Assembly: GCA_009763385.1 (NCBI GenBank)
Contig: CM019826.1
Coordinates: 57,161,127-57,225,126 of the forward strand
Direction of reading: 5' to 3'
Source of the DNA: Coix lacryma-jobi var. lacryma-jobi
Taxonomy: Eukaryota; Streptophyta; Magnoliopsida; Poales; Poaceae
Length of the DNA: 64,000 nt
This document shows positions 43,371 to 55,300 of the stretch, in pieces. The notes under the pieces were generated by a model that was not told the DNA's origin, ran no database searches, and saw nothing but the letters and a program-made list of their open reading frames with translations. Every line of letters starts with the position of its first letter. The first letter of the stretch is position 1. The translations under genes were made by a program, and so were the position numbers.

Positions 43371-44140
43371 TACCAGTATATCTGAAAACTCATCAATGTT
43401 GTTGAACATGTCCACCACTCTTACAAGATGCGACTGTCGGCTGACATTTTGAAATTCGATTTCAGGAAGGCCTTTCAACACGGTCGGGTGTAGCTATTTT
43501 AAATTTCAAAATCTATAAACATAGAACAATATTTTCAGACTCTAAATAGTCCTAATTCAAAAACTTTTCAACTACAAAGTTTTAGATCACATCAATAACT
43601 AAAATTTGATATAGATGTTGTCTTCATTCGAGTTCAAATTAAAAAGTTATGAATTTTTTTTTGCTATAAAGTTTTTAGATCGTCCTATTTTAACCTAGAC
43701 AAGACTCAAAACCAAGTTTACGGACTACGATGAATAAGTTTAGAGACTGCAATGAATAGGTTTAAAGACCTAAATGGACGATTTGCAACTTTAGGGACTA
43801 GGACGACACAAGTTTACAAACAGAGATCACACAATTGAATAAGTTTAAGGAACTAAATGTATAATTTGCCACTTTATGGACCAGGATGACAAAACCTTAA
43901 AACCTAAACGGTAGATTTACGAATTTAGAAACCAGAATGACAAACCACAAGTTAAGAACTAATTTGTATAGGTCTCCAAAGACGCTACCGCTGTTCGCTG
44001 TTTTTTTAGGTCTCCAATGGCGCTATCGTTGTTTGTCCTACAATTGTTATTTCGTAGCACAGCTCGGGTATTTACCAGTTTAATATTAATCGCAAATTCA
44101 CAATAGCACCATCGCGTGCAAACCACTAGTGTTTTTTAAG
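43371..44140. repeat. Degenerate repeats around TTTAGNGACTAGGATGAC
   Basis: From about 43730 to 43980 a motif of roughly 60 bases (GTTTAAAGACCTAAATGGACGA followed by ACTTTAGGGACTAGGACGAC-like words) recurs four times in diverged form. The rest is AT-rich. No frame is supported. Confidence 0.45.
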
Positions 44141-44504
44141 AAAACAGGATGGGTTGCCCCACTTCAGGGATTTTATTAAAAAAAAAGAAACATAAAAGAG
44201 GTCCTACAATAGTTCACTTGCACAAAACACTAGTGAATAGACTGGCATACATTTGCTTGCTCGAACCGCAGGAAGTCCAAATCGAAAGGCTGAAGAAAAG
44301 ACGAATTCACACCCCAACCCCAAGTGCAGGAAGTCCAAACCGAAAGGCAAGAGAACAATGAGAACAAATATCAGTTTCCTCACTAGTCTTGCAAACTTAG
44401 CTTATGCATCTAACAGGAACTAATAAAAGCGGCTCTTACAGTATTAGCTTATGCAAGCAGATACTATTTGGAACCAAATGGATGCACTGTCTAGCAGAGA
44501 TGGT
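44141..44504. other. 3' flank of the DUF1618-like gene
   Basis: Low-complexity A-rich start, then unremarkable sequence with a short direct repeat GCAGGAAGTCCAAA (about 44269 and 44327). Likely the 3' untranslated and downstream region of the neighbouring minus-strand gene. Confidence 0.4.
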
Positions 44505-45632
44505 TTACAGCACCCACCGTATGGCACCATCCATGAGCTGGTAGATTATGGACTTGTGCTGGAGCACCTTGGGCCCTTGCTTCCCACTGCAAATCTCAAT
44601 GCCGGTGAGCACAGCAACCTCAATGTCAACATCAGGGTAATAGTATCCATAATGGCCTTCATCACATGTGCTGCGCTTAATTTCCAAGTGCTGGGTGACA
44701 CAAAACCTGCCGGAGCCCAGGTTCACAAGTGTGGACATCATTGGTGACCAATTCTCGGGCGCGACTGAAACCCGCCAGACGTGCTGTACCTCAGGTGGCT
44801 GTTCCATTGGCATGCCAGAGAGCTCTGACGTCCAGCACAGGTCTTGTGGGCTTCTGTGGGAGACGCCGAGCCAGAGGTTGAGATGAGGGACGTACTCGGC
44901 ACAGCCGTCAAAGGGCAGTATCCAGTCACCCACAAGCCTCCATGCGCACTGAGCTGTGTCGAAGCAGTAGGTGCCAACATCCTTGTCGAACGACACGCAT
45001 ATGGTGCGGCCACCGTCAACCACCGCGTGGGAACAGATGATGGCCGGAGCATATTTATCATCATACCGGGGGTAGTTGACGAAAGGTGGCGGCGGAAGAT
45101 ATTGCCATTGCTCGGATTCGCTGCCCAGTCTGAGGAAGTCGAAGCAGGAACGAAAACCCGGCAGATGACGAGTCGCCCTCCTATTCAAGATGTAGAGTTC
45201 TTCTTCCAGCTCGTCCTTGGCATCTGGAGGAGCGAGGGAGATTAAGATTGGCATGATACCTTTATCATAATTGAGGTCGGGCATTCGCCTGATGGCGTTC
45301 GCGTCAGCATCGACAAGAAGGGTCTGGCCTATCTTGTTTAGGAAGACGATCCTGCCTTCGTTCTTGCGGAGGCTTACTAGGCCGAAGAAGTCCATCATAG
45401 AACACGTCACTGGCGTCTCCGTAGGGGGGTCCTGTTGGATGCGAATGAAAGGGGCAGGCAACTCCTGCAACCTCTCTATGGTTGGTGGATCATCACCACC
45501 GCCATTGTTAGCTAGTTCTGGGGGAGTTGACGGGTAGAATAGATCCTTGGAGACTTCGAGGCGGTGGAGCGAGTACACGCCGTTCCTGTACTTCTCCTTA
45601 ACGATGTTAACGAACCGCCGGATCATCGCCAT
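44505..45632 (-). CDS. DUF1618-like grass protein, uncharacterised
   Basis: Single-exon frame of 375 codons, ATG at 45632 to TAA at 44505. I read it as a member of the large grass-specific DUF1618 group from the pattern WQYLPPPPFVNYPRY, then CSHAVVDGGRTICVSF, YCFDTAQCAWRLVGDWILPF and LWLGVS, which matches the cysteine/tryptophan spacing of that family. The function of the family is not established. There is no signal peptide or membrane segment. The N-terminus (MAMIRRFVNIVKEKYRNG) is basic. It is the only long frame in the window with no stop or shift and no transposon domain, so it is the best candidate for a host gene. A lineage-specific pseudogene or a retained gene copy is possible. Confidence 0.75.
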   Translation of the reverse strand: MAMIRRFVNIVKEKYRNGVYSLHRLEVSKDLFYPSTPPELANNGGGDDPPTIERLQELPAPFIRIQQDPPTETPVTCSMMDFFGLVSLRKNEGRIVFLNKIGQTLLVDADANAIRRMPDLNYDKGIMPILISLAPPDAKDELEEELYILNRRATRHLPGFRSCFDFLRLGSESEQWQYLPPPPFVNYPRYDDKYAPAIICSHAVVDGGRTICVSFDKDVGTYCFDTAQCAWRLVGDWILPFDGCAEYVPHLNLWLGVSHRSPQDLCWTSELSGMPMEQPPEVQHVWRVSVAPENWSPMMSTLVNLGSGRFCVTQHLEIKRSTCDEGHYGYYYPDVDIEVAVLTGIEICSGKQGPKVLQHKSIIYQLMDGAIRWVL

Positions 45633-46070
45633 CTTCCTTACAAGAGACTCAAATCAAGGACACGAGATCAGAGACTCATATAACCAGGGATGCTATTCGA
45701 AAGAAGGGAGAAAGAAGGGTACTCATACAAGGGGGATGCTATTCGAAACAAGGGAGAAAGAAGCGAGAAATAGATCAGGAGGCAGAGAAATCCATCTATC
45801 TAAAGATCAAGGACTGCTGGTGCGAAGTGTACCTCGAGTCAAATCCGACGGAAAAACAACCTATCGATCTTGATGGCCGCCCCGCCTCGTCGAAGGTCGC
45901 GAGCGTCGACGCGATTCCGGGTGGGTGGACCAGTGGCGGCGGCGCAGGGAAATGAGATAAGAGACAATAGTGGGCCCTTCTCTAATATATATTCCGGTTC
46001 TGCCTGCCCTTCTCTAATATATATTCCTTAGACAATAGTGGGCCGGCCCACTTCACCTGACCAACCCAAA
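45633..46070 (-). promoter_or_regulatory. Upstream region of the DUF1618-like gene
   Basis: Contains the likely 5' untranslated region. A tandem duplication, GACAATAGTGGGCC with CTTCTCTAATATATATTCC, is present at about 45963-46046. ATATATATT runs could serve as a TATA element, but this is not decided by the sequence. Confidence 0.35.
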
Positions 46071-47053
46071 AAAAAAAAAAAGAGACAATCTGCTGCAACA
46101 TGCGTTCCTATCCAGCGTGTTTGTAGCCTTGGCCCAGCGGCCAGGCTACGCCCGTGGGCTACAACTCCCGTGTTTGAGAGGCCTGACCCGCTTCATAGCC
46201 GGGCCGCAGGGGTGCAAAAAGGACGCCGGCGCCTGGCTCCCCAGAAACGAAGCTAGGGTTTGTTTCCTGAGGGCACGACTGCGGCGGGCGCACGCTGACG
46301 ATTTTGGAGGCGATTTCGGACGGCAGCCGGTGGCTCGCGCGGGCTCGTGCGAGAAGGAGAAACTTCCCCACGCGCTCCGCCACCGGTGAAATCCGCTTCC
46401 TTTAAAGTCGTGGTCGCCCCTCTCCCTTCTTCTTCCTCCGTTTGCCATCTCCACTCCTCCTTCCGCTGGCCTGTTCGTGAGAGACCGACACGTGTGGTGG
46501 TGTCCGGCTAGGTGGTTTCGACGGTTGTGGTCTCCGTTCGACCGTCTTGGAGCCGCGTGGACGCGACGCCGCTGCTACGTCCGCGGGTACTCCGACTTGG
46601 CGGTCGTCTTCTTCCACCTCCTGCAGCTACTGTCGCGGTGTTGGTGGTTGTGTACGTGCTGGATCTGCTTCCTCTCCATCCAGATCTACTTCCTCATTGG
46701 CAGTTCTTCATCGCCTTCCTCAATCTCCGTGTTTTCTTGGTCCTTCGGTGACCCCGAGGTTTAAATCACCCCAAATCCCCCCTGTTCTTGCACTCGGTAA
46801 TGCTAGGGTTTGCTTCGATTACTTATTCTTATTTGTTGAATTACATCTGTGTCATCAGTACTTGATTTTGTTGATGGTTAGGGTTTGCGTTTTGTTTATT
46901 GAAAAATTAGACATGTGTTATTACTCCTGGCTTTGCATGATGGATAGGGTTTGCGATTTGCTTATGTTTAGATTAGACCTGTGTTATGATACTGGATTTG
47001 CATGATGCTTAGGGTTTACGAAAAGTTCATCTTTTGCTTCCAACTTTGGTCTT
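46071..47053 (+). other. Possible 5' end of a truncated host gene
   Basis: A GC-rich stretch with pyrimidine-rich leader (46380-46790) ends at ACTCG|GTAATG, a plausible donor. TAGGGTTTGC-type intron-like sequence follows, as in many plant 5' untranslated exons. No convincing protein is visible in any frame. An LTR-like fragment begins at about 47054, so any gene would be cut there. Confidence 0.3.
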
Positions 47054-47575
47054 GTAAGAATCTCTGCTAAGCCTAGAGGGGGGTGAATAGGCCTGTCAAA
47101 AATTAAAGTGAACATATGTTAAAAACTAGAGCAGCACTTCTGCTTTGGGAGCAGAACTGCCGCTCAAGCAGAACTTCTGCTCCACCTGTCAAGCTCGAAA
47201 ACACAGTTTAATATCTATCAAAGGGAAAGTCGATCTGACAATTTATAGAGCTTCCAGTGGTAGAGTAGATGTTATTTCATCACTTGGAAGTTAACAGAAA
47301 TGCACAAGCTAGTAGATCAAGATAACCGTTGGGGGGAGTGAGGAGACAAAGTATATACCCCATGCTGTCCAACAGAAAGTTTAAGTCCCAGAAGTGCCGC
47401 TCGCAGAGCAGAACTTCTGCTCTTAGAGCAGAACCTCTGCTCCCCAGCACTTCTGCTCGCAGAGCAGAACCTCTGCTATGACACAGACAACCAAGAATAA
47501 GGAATGAAAAGCTTGCTGTTGTGGCTCGTTTTTTAGGATAGTTTGGAGCGAACTTTTGAGCACTTGGTTGCACAT
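47054..47575 (-). repeat. LTR-like fragment with GAGCAGAACTTCTGCTC palindromes
   Basis: Begins TGTAAGAATCTCTGC and contains CCTAGAGGGGGGTGAATAGG, a motif near the minus-strand start of several SIRE/Maximus-type LTRs. Six or more copies of AGCAGAACTTCTGCT or half-sites follow at 47130-47480. No partner LTR or internal domain is seen. Confidence 0.5.
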
Positions 47576-47749
47576 TTAAGCTAGAGCATTGTGATCCCCT
47601 TGATAGTATGCAGTGAGCTTAGTGATGCAGTGAGCTTTCATTCATGTCCGAAACTTGCAAGAGGGAGAGGCTTGTCCTTCTCATTTTTTTTAATAAATAA
47701 AAACAAGGTTCTTGCATGAGAGGGACATCCGTAGCTTGCCTGAACTTTG
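47576..47749. other. Short unassigned spacer
   Basis: No gene. It is flanked by an LTR-like fragment and a MITE, with a short direct repeat GCAGTGAGCTT. Confidence 0.4.
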
Positions 47750-47989
47750 GCCTTGTTTAGATGGAAAAATTTTGCAAAATTTTTTCTGTAGCGTTTTTGT
47801 TGTTATTTAACAAACTTTGTCCAAATATGGACTACGTAGACTTCAAAGATTCGTCTCGACATGTACATACTAAAACTACAATTAGTTATTTTTTTTACCT
47901 ACATTTAATGCTCCATGCATACGTCCGAACATTGATGTGATGGTTGATGTGATGGAAAATTGGGGGAAATGGGGGAAGTAAACAAGGCC
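47750..47989. mobile_element. GGCCTTGTTTA-type MITE
   Basis: 240 bases with inverted ends GGCCTTGTTTA and TAAACAAGGCC and TTT on both flanks as a possible 3-bp duplication. The interior motif AAATTTTGCAAAATTTTT is shared with an abundant MITE of sorghum-like grasses. PIF/Harbinger (Tourist) origin is likely. Confidence 0.75.
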
Positions 47990-48055
47990 TTTGTTCAAGA
48001 GAAGTGCATGCTTGCATGCATTTGTTTGCCGCTCAACAAAAAAAAAAGGAAGGGA

Positions 48056-49636
48056 TGGTAGTAGCTGCTTGCATGCAGTGTTGGTGAGAGAGCTTGCATT
48101 TCTGTGGGGCCACTCTGGAGAGCTGCTTCTTTTTTGCTTTCTGCTGAGAGCGTGAGCGGCACTGCTTGCCTGTGCTGTTGGTAGGCTAGCCCATCGGGCA
48201 AGCTGCTACCACTGCTGTTTGCATGTGTCAGATAAAAAAAAACGAGCCCACATGCATGTCTTGTCCAAGGAGGAAGCTTCGTCGAAATTGTTTTGAGAGA
48301 CTGTGCAAGTTAGCAGGGCATGCTCGCTCAAGGGCGTTTGCACGCCAGCACGGGCGCCTGGTTGTCCGCGTGTGTGGTCGCCTCTGGGACCCATGTTGGT
48401 CAGAGGAAGAATGGAAGGCGTGTGCGGGAAGGGAGCCTGCGACCTGCGTTGTCGCTGTTTGATTCAGTCGTGTCCGTTTCCATCCGTTGGAGAGCACCGT
48501 TGGGAGCTGGCCACCTACGGATAAGGCTTGGGTCTCTGGTTCCCTGCGCTCCCTCTCGCTCTCTCTCTCTGGCTGGGCTCTTTATGTTCCTCATTCGCTC
48601 TTCTCCACAAGAACAGAAAAACTCATGCTCCTCTCCCCTCTCACTCCTAAGCTTTGAGACCCAAATCAAGTGAGAGAGCAAGCTCCATAGATCGATATGA
48701 GAGCTTCAAGAGGATCCCCTCCATCCCTCTCCTCTCCCTCTCCATGGTTGGTTCATGCTCATGAGAGGAGGTGGAAAACCCTAGGTGCATGCATTTGTGA
48801 TTAATTTTCTTGGCACTAGGTGATTGTTGTGATTGTGGATTTCTTATTACTCTTGTTGATTGCCGTCACCTAGACGGTTGGTGTTGGATTGATTGGTGAG
48901 GGGATTTGGTGATTGTGTCCACCCCCAATCAAGGTGATATTTGTGAGGGGTTATTGTGGTTCCCCGACGGACTGCCTAATTCCAACTCTAGTGGATTGCT
49001 CGTGTCATTCAACTTCTCTCCATTGGTAGGTTTTTGTAGCGCCTATTGAGAGGCTCGGTGTGTGATACCGATTAGCCACCGAACCATGTGGTGTAGAGGG
49101 ACACAACGGGGACTAGCTTGCCGACAAACAAGTGAACCTCGGGAGAAAAATTAATTGTGTCATATCTTGTCTCCCGGTGAATTAAATTGATTGATATATA
49201 TCTCTTTGGAATTAATTATTTGGTGATTGGCATCATCCTCTACTCTTCACCGTCGGTATTAAAATTAATTATCTCTCTTTCATACTTGCTATTTATATAC
49301 CTTGTGTAGTAGTAGTGATAAATTACAAGTAGAGTAACATAGCATATTTAGTTGATTTATTTTGCTCTCTAGATTGCTCTCAAGTGTAAAAGTAGTGGCA
49401 TAGTGTTGAGCAATTTATTTATCTTGTTAGCTCTCTATCTAGTTAAAATAGAGACATAACAATTGTGTGTCATAGAGATATTAAATTACTAGAATTGCAA
49501 ATAGGTGGCTTGCCTAACTTTTAGAGCCAGAGCAAACCGCTTTTTCGCCTTTTGTAATACTAATACTTTGCTCTAGTGAGTTTGTAGAATTTTTATTTAG
49601 GCTATTCACCCCCCTCTAGCCAATTAGGACCTTTCA
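48056..49636 (+). repeat. Probable solo LTR of a Copia element
   Basis: The right end reads TATTCACCCCCCTCTAGCC then GGACCTTTCA, the usual 3' end of SIRE/Maximus-type LTRs. AGGGA follows at 49637-49641. The same AGGGA stands at 48051-48055 directly before TGGTAGTAG, giving a 1581-base TG...CA unit with matching 5-bp flanks. CT-rich leader-like sequence at 48540-48740 suits an R/U5 region. The left border is less certain, because a 5-bp match can arise by chance. Confidence 0.55.
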
Positions 49637-50132
49637 AGGGAACCCAAACACAGTGAGCTGCACCACTAAAGCCTGATTGTGGCTGGCCTGAGCCTGGTTT
49701 CTGGGCCGAGCTCCCTATTCACCCTTCCAAACACGCCCATAGTTTCTTTACTTAATCCATACTACTCCATATAAAAATGACCCCAATAAACTTTTTGTTA
49801 CTCCTTAACCCACATACAACGCGCGGCTTTAAAACTCATTACAATGTGACGATATCTTGTTAAAAATAAAGAGACAATTGTGAAACGGTCTATGGACTGG
49901 TTACAAAAACCTCAGTAGTATCTTTAGGTCGCGTTCAGATATTACCAAAATGACTCTGGAAACAATCCATTCGGATTATTAGTTTTAATTTATATAAGAA
50001 AGTAAGTTTGGAATATTTTATGGACCCAGAATACACTAATTAAACGGGACCTAGCGGTGTTTAATTCCCACCTAAAAAAACTTTTCATCTATAGATTATA
50101 TAGACTAGAAATAACTAATCTATATCTATCTA
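49637..50132. other. Unassigned AT-rich spacer
   Basis: Starts with a GTGTTTGG-type motif common in grass MITE ends (about 49640-49740). No gene is seen. Confidence 0.35.
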
Positions 50133-50232
50133 TACTATAAAAGAGCGAAAGAATTGTAAAATAACTCTCATCCAAAAAATACCTATCCACCTAAGGTGTC
50201 CTCCCTTGGATATGTTTTGATTTTATATCTGA
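50133..50232. repeat. Left arm of a 100-bp inverted repeat
   Basis: TATACTATAAAAGAGCGAAA and the following 80 bases match the reverse complement of 63293-63397 at about 85 percent by eye. The pair brackets the LecRK fragment and CACTA-B. It could be the terminal repeat of an older DNA transposon. Confidence 0.7.
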
Positions 50233-50364
50233 CGCTAGATATTAATTAGACAGGTGAGACTAGTATGGACGTAACATATTGACGCGTGTGTCTCCTACAC
50301 TTTTGTACTTTGACGGCTCATCTTATTTTTTTCTCACCGAAAAAGTTTACTCGTCCATACCTAT

Positions 50365-50595
50365 ACCCGTCGGGCGCAGGTGACCTCGAACAGGAACGTG
50401 CCGAAGGCGATCGAACACGTTGATGAGAGGGGACGCCTTACCCATCCGCGAGAGCTCCGACGCGAGGCGTGGTCTGCAGGTCAGCGCCATGGTCGTACAG
50501 CCTGGCGAGGCCGAAGTTGCCGAGGTACGCCACCATACCGCCGTCGAGGAGCGCCAGGACGTCAGCGTTGCCTTCCACCCCACATCATCGTCCGC
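50365..50595 (-). pseudogene. Lectin-receptor-like kinase fragment, decayed
   Basis: On the minus strand, pieces of a protein kinase domain typical of L-type lectin receptor kinases are readable in three frames: a LLDGGMVAYLGNFGLARLYD segment (subdomains VI-VII, with the DFG aspartate replaced by asparagine), SELSRMGKASPL (subdomain VIII region) and GTFLFEVTCARR (subdomain IX). Frameshifts and a stop separate them. GC content is well above the surroundings. A gene fragment captured by a transposon is the likely origin. Confidence 0.7.
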
Positions 50596-50900
50596 CACCT
50601 ATCCCCTCCTGGCCTCCCCGAGTTTGGGAAACACACGCACATGGAGTCCACAACACCCAGCGGTAAACCATCTGCCTCACTCCTTTCTATTCTTCGTAAG
50701 TTGCTTAACATTCGAACCGTATGCAATGTTAGTGTGTTTCTGGATAGGGAATTACTTGACTGATATATGTTGCCCATGGTAGATTCATGAATATGGATGA
50801 CCGAGTGTGCACTGGTGTTGTCAGAAGCGCAGTTGAGTACCAATGATGCTGATGGTGGTCTTTGGATCTACAGGTTTTGATTTTTTTGTTTACTTCGGAG
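50596..50900. other. Spacer before CACTA-B
   Basis: Possibly intron or flank belonging to the captured kinase fragment. No feature is seen apart from the GAG duplication at 50898-50900. Confidence 0.35.
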
Positions 50901-50980
50901 CACTACTACAGAACAGGGTCTTTGGCCAATTCGCAAAATCGTCTTTAATCTCGGAGTTTTTGCCGCTCGGGACTAATAGA

Positions 50981-51240
50981 CCCTTTAGTCCCGGTCGGTA
51001 ACACGGACCGGGACTAAAGGGTCTGCCCCAACGGCTACTGCGCAGAGCTGTCGGGGCAGGGACCCTTTAGTCCCGGTCCATGTTACCAACCGGGACTAAA
51101 GGGCACTCTTTAGTCCCGGTTGGTGCCACGGACCGGAACTAGAGATTTAGCCACAGTTTGTGGCTTGCCCCGGGATAAATGATCACCTTTTAGCCCCAGT
51201 TTTTAATATAAACCGGGACTAAAGCTCCCCGGTTTTTAAC
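50981..51240 (+). repeat. CACTA-B left subterminal repeats
   Basis: Four hairpin-forming pairs of TTTAGTCCCGGT and ACCGGGACTAAA (about 50981-51021, 51063-51103, 51108-51143 and 51188-51233), the last two degraded. Expected binding sites for the element's own DNA-binding protein. Confidence 0.88.
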
Positions 51241-51748
51241 CTGCCAACTTCTTCGTCCCTGAGCCAGAGACATTCAAATTTCAGTGAGCTTCTTGCTTGT
51301 TCTTGCTGTTGCTATTGCTTGTTCTTGCTTGTTCTTCATTGTTCTTCGTCTCCGGCGTCAATTGGTGATCTTTTTTGACTCCGTCATCGTCTCTTTGCGT
51401 TTAGAGGTAACTATTTTCATCTCCTATCATATCTTTTGAATATGAGAGGAATTTAATTAAAATATATAGTTTGCAAGAACAGGACTAGAGTGTTGAGTAG
51501 TTTAAATTGGTTCATCACAATCACTTGATAGTTGTCTTTTTAGTTTATTTTCTTTAGAAAAATGTGGAATTTATAATAGTTTGCAACAATAAATATAGAG
51601 AGTAGACAATGTGGAAATTGGTATTGTTATCTCATATTTTTCGATTATCTAAACAAATAAATAAATTTAGAGTCTTTTTTATTTATAATTATTTAGAAAA
51701 TTAGGAATTTTCATGTAATATTTTAAAAAATGAGCATGGATATAGTAG

Positions 51749-52286
51749 ATGGCAACCGTGACCGGGTCCTCAGCCTCTCATCATCGGGATCCGAAGCGTT
51801 TTCGGCCGTATCTTCCTCTCATTGCTTGCGGCGAGTGTAAGCAGAAGATTGTGAAGGAGTACCGAGTGAAAAAAAGAGGGGATGAACAAGGGTCGTATAT
51901 TCTACAAGTGTCCGGACCATGAGGTGGGTTATTATTTACCCGCATTTGATTAATATGGTTCATTCGTATCGGTTTTGCTTGATGATGTTGTTTAAATTTC
52001 TTATTATTTGTTCTAATTGCAGTGGGAGGGCACCGGCGGATGTAAAGGATGGTACTGGGAGAAAGAGTACGTTCAGCACGTACGAAATTCTATTGCACAG
52101 GAGGTTGCCGCTGAAGGTGATGAGGCAGTGAGTCAGCGACAGCAGCCCATCCATGCTGATGGAGCAAATGATCTATCTATTTTAGTTGGGATCGGACGCG
52201 AACTAATTATGTTGCTTAAGTTCATTTTAGTTTTAGTTTTTTTAGTGCTAGCTGCGATTGTCTTCGTTGTAGTCATGCTTGCTTGA
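51749..52286 (+). pseudogene. GRF-type zinc-finger protein with C-terminal membrane segment, in CACTA-B
   Basis: Two exons: 51749-51923 and 52023-52286, with GT donor at 51924 and AG acceptor at 52021. The product has a zf-GRF-like domain (CGECKQK, then FYKCPDHE across the junction and GCKGWYWEKEY) and ends in a hydrophobic stretch of about 27 residues (MLLKFILVLVFLVLAAIVFV), a likely membrane anchor. A seven-A run near 51869 puts the first part of exon 1 one base out of frame with the zinc-binding end of that exon, so the gene is shifted unless that is a sequence error. Similar small GRF/membrane proteins are numerous in grass genomes. Its role in transposition is unknown. Confidence 0.72.
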
Positions 52287-52362
52287 ATTAATCAATCATG
52301 TGATGTCATGAGTGTTTGTGCAATAACATGAGAAACTACTAAGTGCATGGTTGTAATATTTA

Positions 52363-55300
52363 ATGCAGATATTGTCACGCAATTGGATGTATAATGTCGA
52401 TCGCCGCTCCAAAGAGTTTATTGCTGGCGCGCACTATTTCTTAGGTGTGGCTGAGGCAAACAAGCAGGATGGTTTGATGTGTTGCCCATGCGTCGTCTGT
52501 AAGAATTTGAAGAAATATTCATGCCCAAGGACTCTTCGTACACATTTGTTGAAATCAGGTTTCGTAACAAACTATATTTGTTGGACGAAGCATGGAGAAA
52601 GGGGATGTAATGGATGATGGTGAAGAAGGTGAAGAAGAATTGGCCCACGCCGATATTATTGCTCAGTACGGTGCCTTTAATGATGATGCAGTGGGGGGAG
52701 ATGGTGAAGAAGATGCGGCAGCGGCAGAAGATGTGGCAGCTGATATTGATGCTCTTGGTGATGTCATTCGTGATGCATAAAGAGAATGTGAAAGTGACAA
52801 GGAGAAGGTCAAGTTCGAGCGCATACTAGAGGATCATAGGAAATTGTTATATCCCACTGCTGAAGATGGCCAAAAAAAAGTTGGGTACTACATAGGAACT
52901 GCTGCAATGGAAGGCAAAGAATGGTACATCCGACAAGGCATTTGGACAGTTATTGAAGATAATGAAAAAGATGCTTCCGAAAGCTAATGAATTGCCCACC
53001 ACTACGTACGAAGCAAAACAGGTCGTCTGCCCTTTGGGATTAGAAATCCAGCAGATACACGCATGTCCTAATGACTGCATCCTGTACCGTGGGGAGGAAT
53101 ACGAGAATTTGGATGCATGCCCGTTATGTGAAGCATCACGATATAAGATAAGGCGAGATGATCCTGGCGACGTAGAGGGTGAAGAACTTCCAAGCAGGAA
53201 GAAAATCCTTGCCAAGGTTATGTGGTATGCTCCTATAATACCACGCTTGAAACGTTTGTTCAGAAATAAGGACAATGCAAAGTTGTTGCGGTGGCATAAA
53301 GAAGACCGTAAGGTAGACAATATGCTGAGGCACCCAGCTGATGGATCCCAGTGGAGAGCGATAGAGAGAGAATTCCCAGAGTTTGCAGATGAGGCTAGAA
53401 ACTTGAGGTTCGCTTTAAGTACAGATGGTTTTAATCCTTTTGGGGAGCAAAGCAGTAGTCATAGCACTTGGCTAGTTACTCTATGTATCTACAACCTTCC
53501 TCCGTGGTTATGCATGAAGCGGAAGTTCATTATGATGTTGTTGCTCATCCAAGGGCCGAAGCAACCTGGCAACGATATCGATGTCTACCTGAGGCCATTA
53601 GTTGAGGAACTTCTACTTCTATGGAGCAAACCAGGCATACGCGTGTGGGATGAGTACAAACAGGAACACTTTGACCTACGAGCATTATTGTTCGTAACAA
53701 TCAATGATTGGCCGGCTCTAAGTAATCTTTTAGGCCAGACAAACAAGGGATATAATGCATGCACACACTGTTTCGAAGACCTTGATAGTTTATTTTTGAA
53801 AAAGTGTCGGAAGGTCGTGTATGTTGGGCACTGTCGGTTTCTTCCCATGGGCCACCCAGTAAGAAAGAAAGGCAAATATTTTAAAGGTAAGGCAGACCAC
53901 CAAACCAAGCCTCATAACCGAACCGGATATGATATACTCGAAATGGTGAAGGATACGAAAGTAGTATTTGGAAAGGGACGGGGCACCGAACCTGTTCCCA
54001 AAGACGCTTCGGGACACGCACTCATGTGGAAGAAGAAGTCCATATTCTGGGAGCTACCCTACTGGCATGTCCTAGAGGTCCGCCATGCGATCGATGTGAT
54101 GCACCTGACAAAGAACCTTTGTGTGAACCTGCATGGATTCATGGGTGTCTACGGAAAGCCTAAGGATTCACTTGAAGCACGACAGGACTTGCAGCGCATG
54201 AAAGAACGAGACAACTTGCATCCGGAGAAGACAGATGACGGGCGCCAGTACGTCTTAAGCCCTGCTAGCTACACTCTTAGCAGAGAAGAAAAGGAAAGCA
54301 TGTTTGAATGCCTTAACAGTATCAAGGTCCCATCTGGATTCTCCTCCAATATAAAGAGAATAATTAATGTGTCAGAGAAGAAGTTCCAAAACTTGAAGTC
54401 CCATGACTGCCATGTGCTTATGACCCAATTGCTTCCTGTTGCTCTAAGAGGAATTCTACCTCCACATGTACGTCTAGCCACCGTGAAGCTATGTGCATTC
54501 CTCAATTCAATTTCACAAAAGGCAATCAATCCAGAGGAACTTTCTACTTTGCAGAATGATATCATTCAATGTCTCGTCAACTTTGAGTTGGTGTTCCCTT
54601 CATCCTTCTTTGATATCATGACACACCTCCTAGTTCACCTGGTCAAGGAGATCATTATTCTCGGTCCTGTGTTCCTACACACCATGTTCCCATTCGAGAG
54701 GCTCATGAGTGTCCTAAAAAAATATGTTCATAACCGTTCTCGGCCTGAAGGAAGCATCGCCCAGTGCTACGGCACAGAGGAGGTCATAGAGTTTTGTGTG
54801 GACTTTATTCCAGACCTTGACCCGATTGACGTTCCTGAATCGCGACACGAGGGCAGACTCAGTGGCAAGGGAACACTAGGGAAGAAAACATATATCGGTA
54901 CAGGAGACGATTACTTCGATAAAGCACACTACACAGTTCTACAGAACTCCTCATTGGTCGATCCATATATCGAGGTACATAAGGATTTCCTTCGATCCAA
55001 GTGGCCCGGGAAGAGTGAATCTTGGATTACACGTCAGCACATGCAAACCTTCAGCGATTGGTTGCGAAAACAATGTCAGGGTGATGACAACATAGATGAG
55101 CAACTTTATTTGTTGGCCAGACAACCATCGTGGCATATCAGCACGTACAAAGGGTACGAGATCAATGAGAATATATTTTACACAGTAGCCCAAGACGGAA
55201 GGAGCACCAACCAAAACAGTGGTGTACGCGTGGATGCCATGGACCCAAATGGGAACAAACAAACATATTATGGCCGCATACATGACATATGGGAACTAAA

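Noticed and set aside
46477..47005. Plus-strand frames of 80-150 codons upstream of the 47.0-kb LTR fragment
   Set aside because: Three frames overlap with no domain; composition fits a 5' untranslated exon and intron rather than protein coding.
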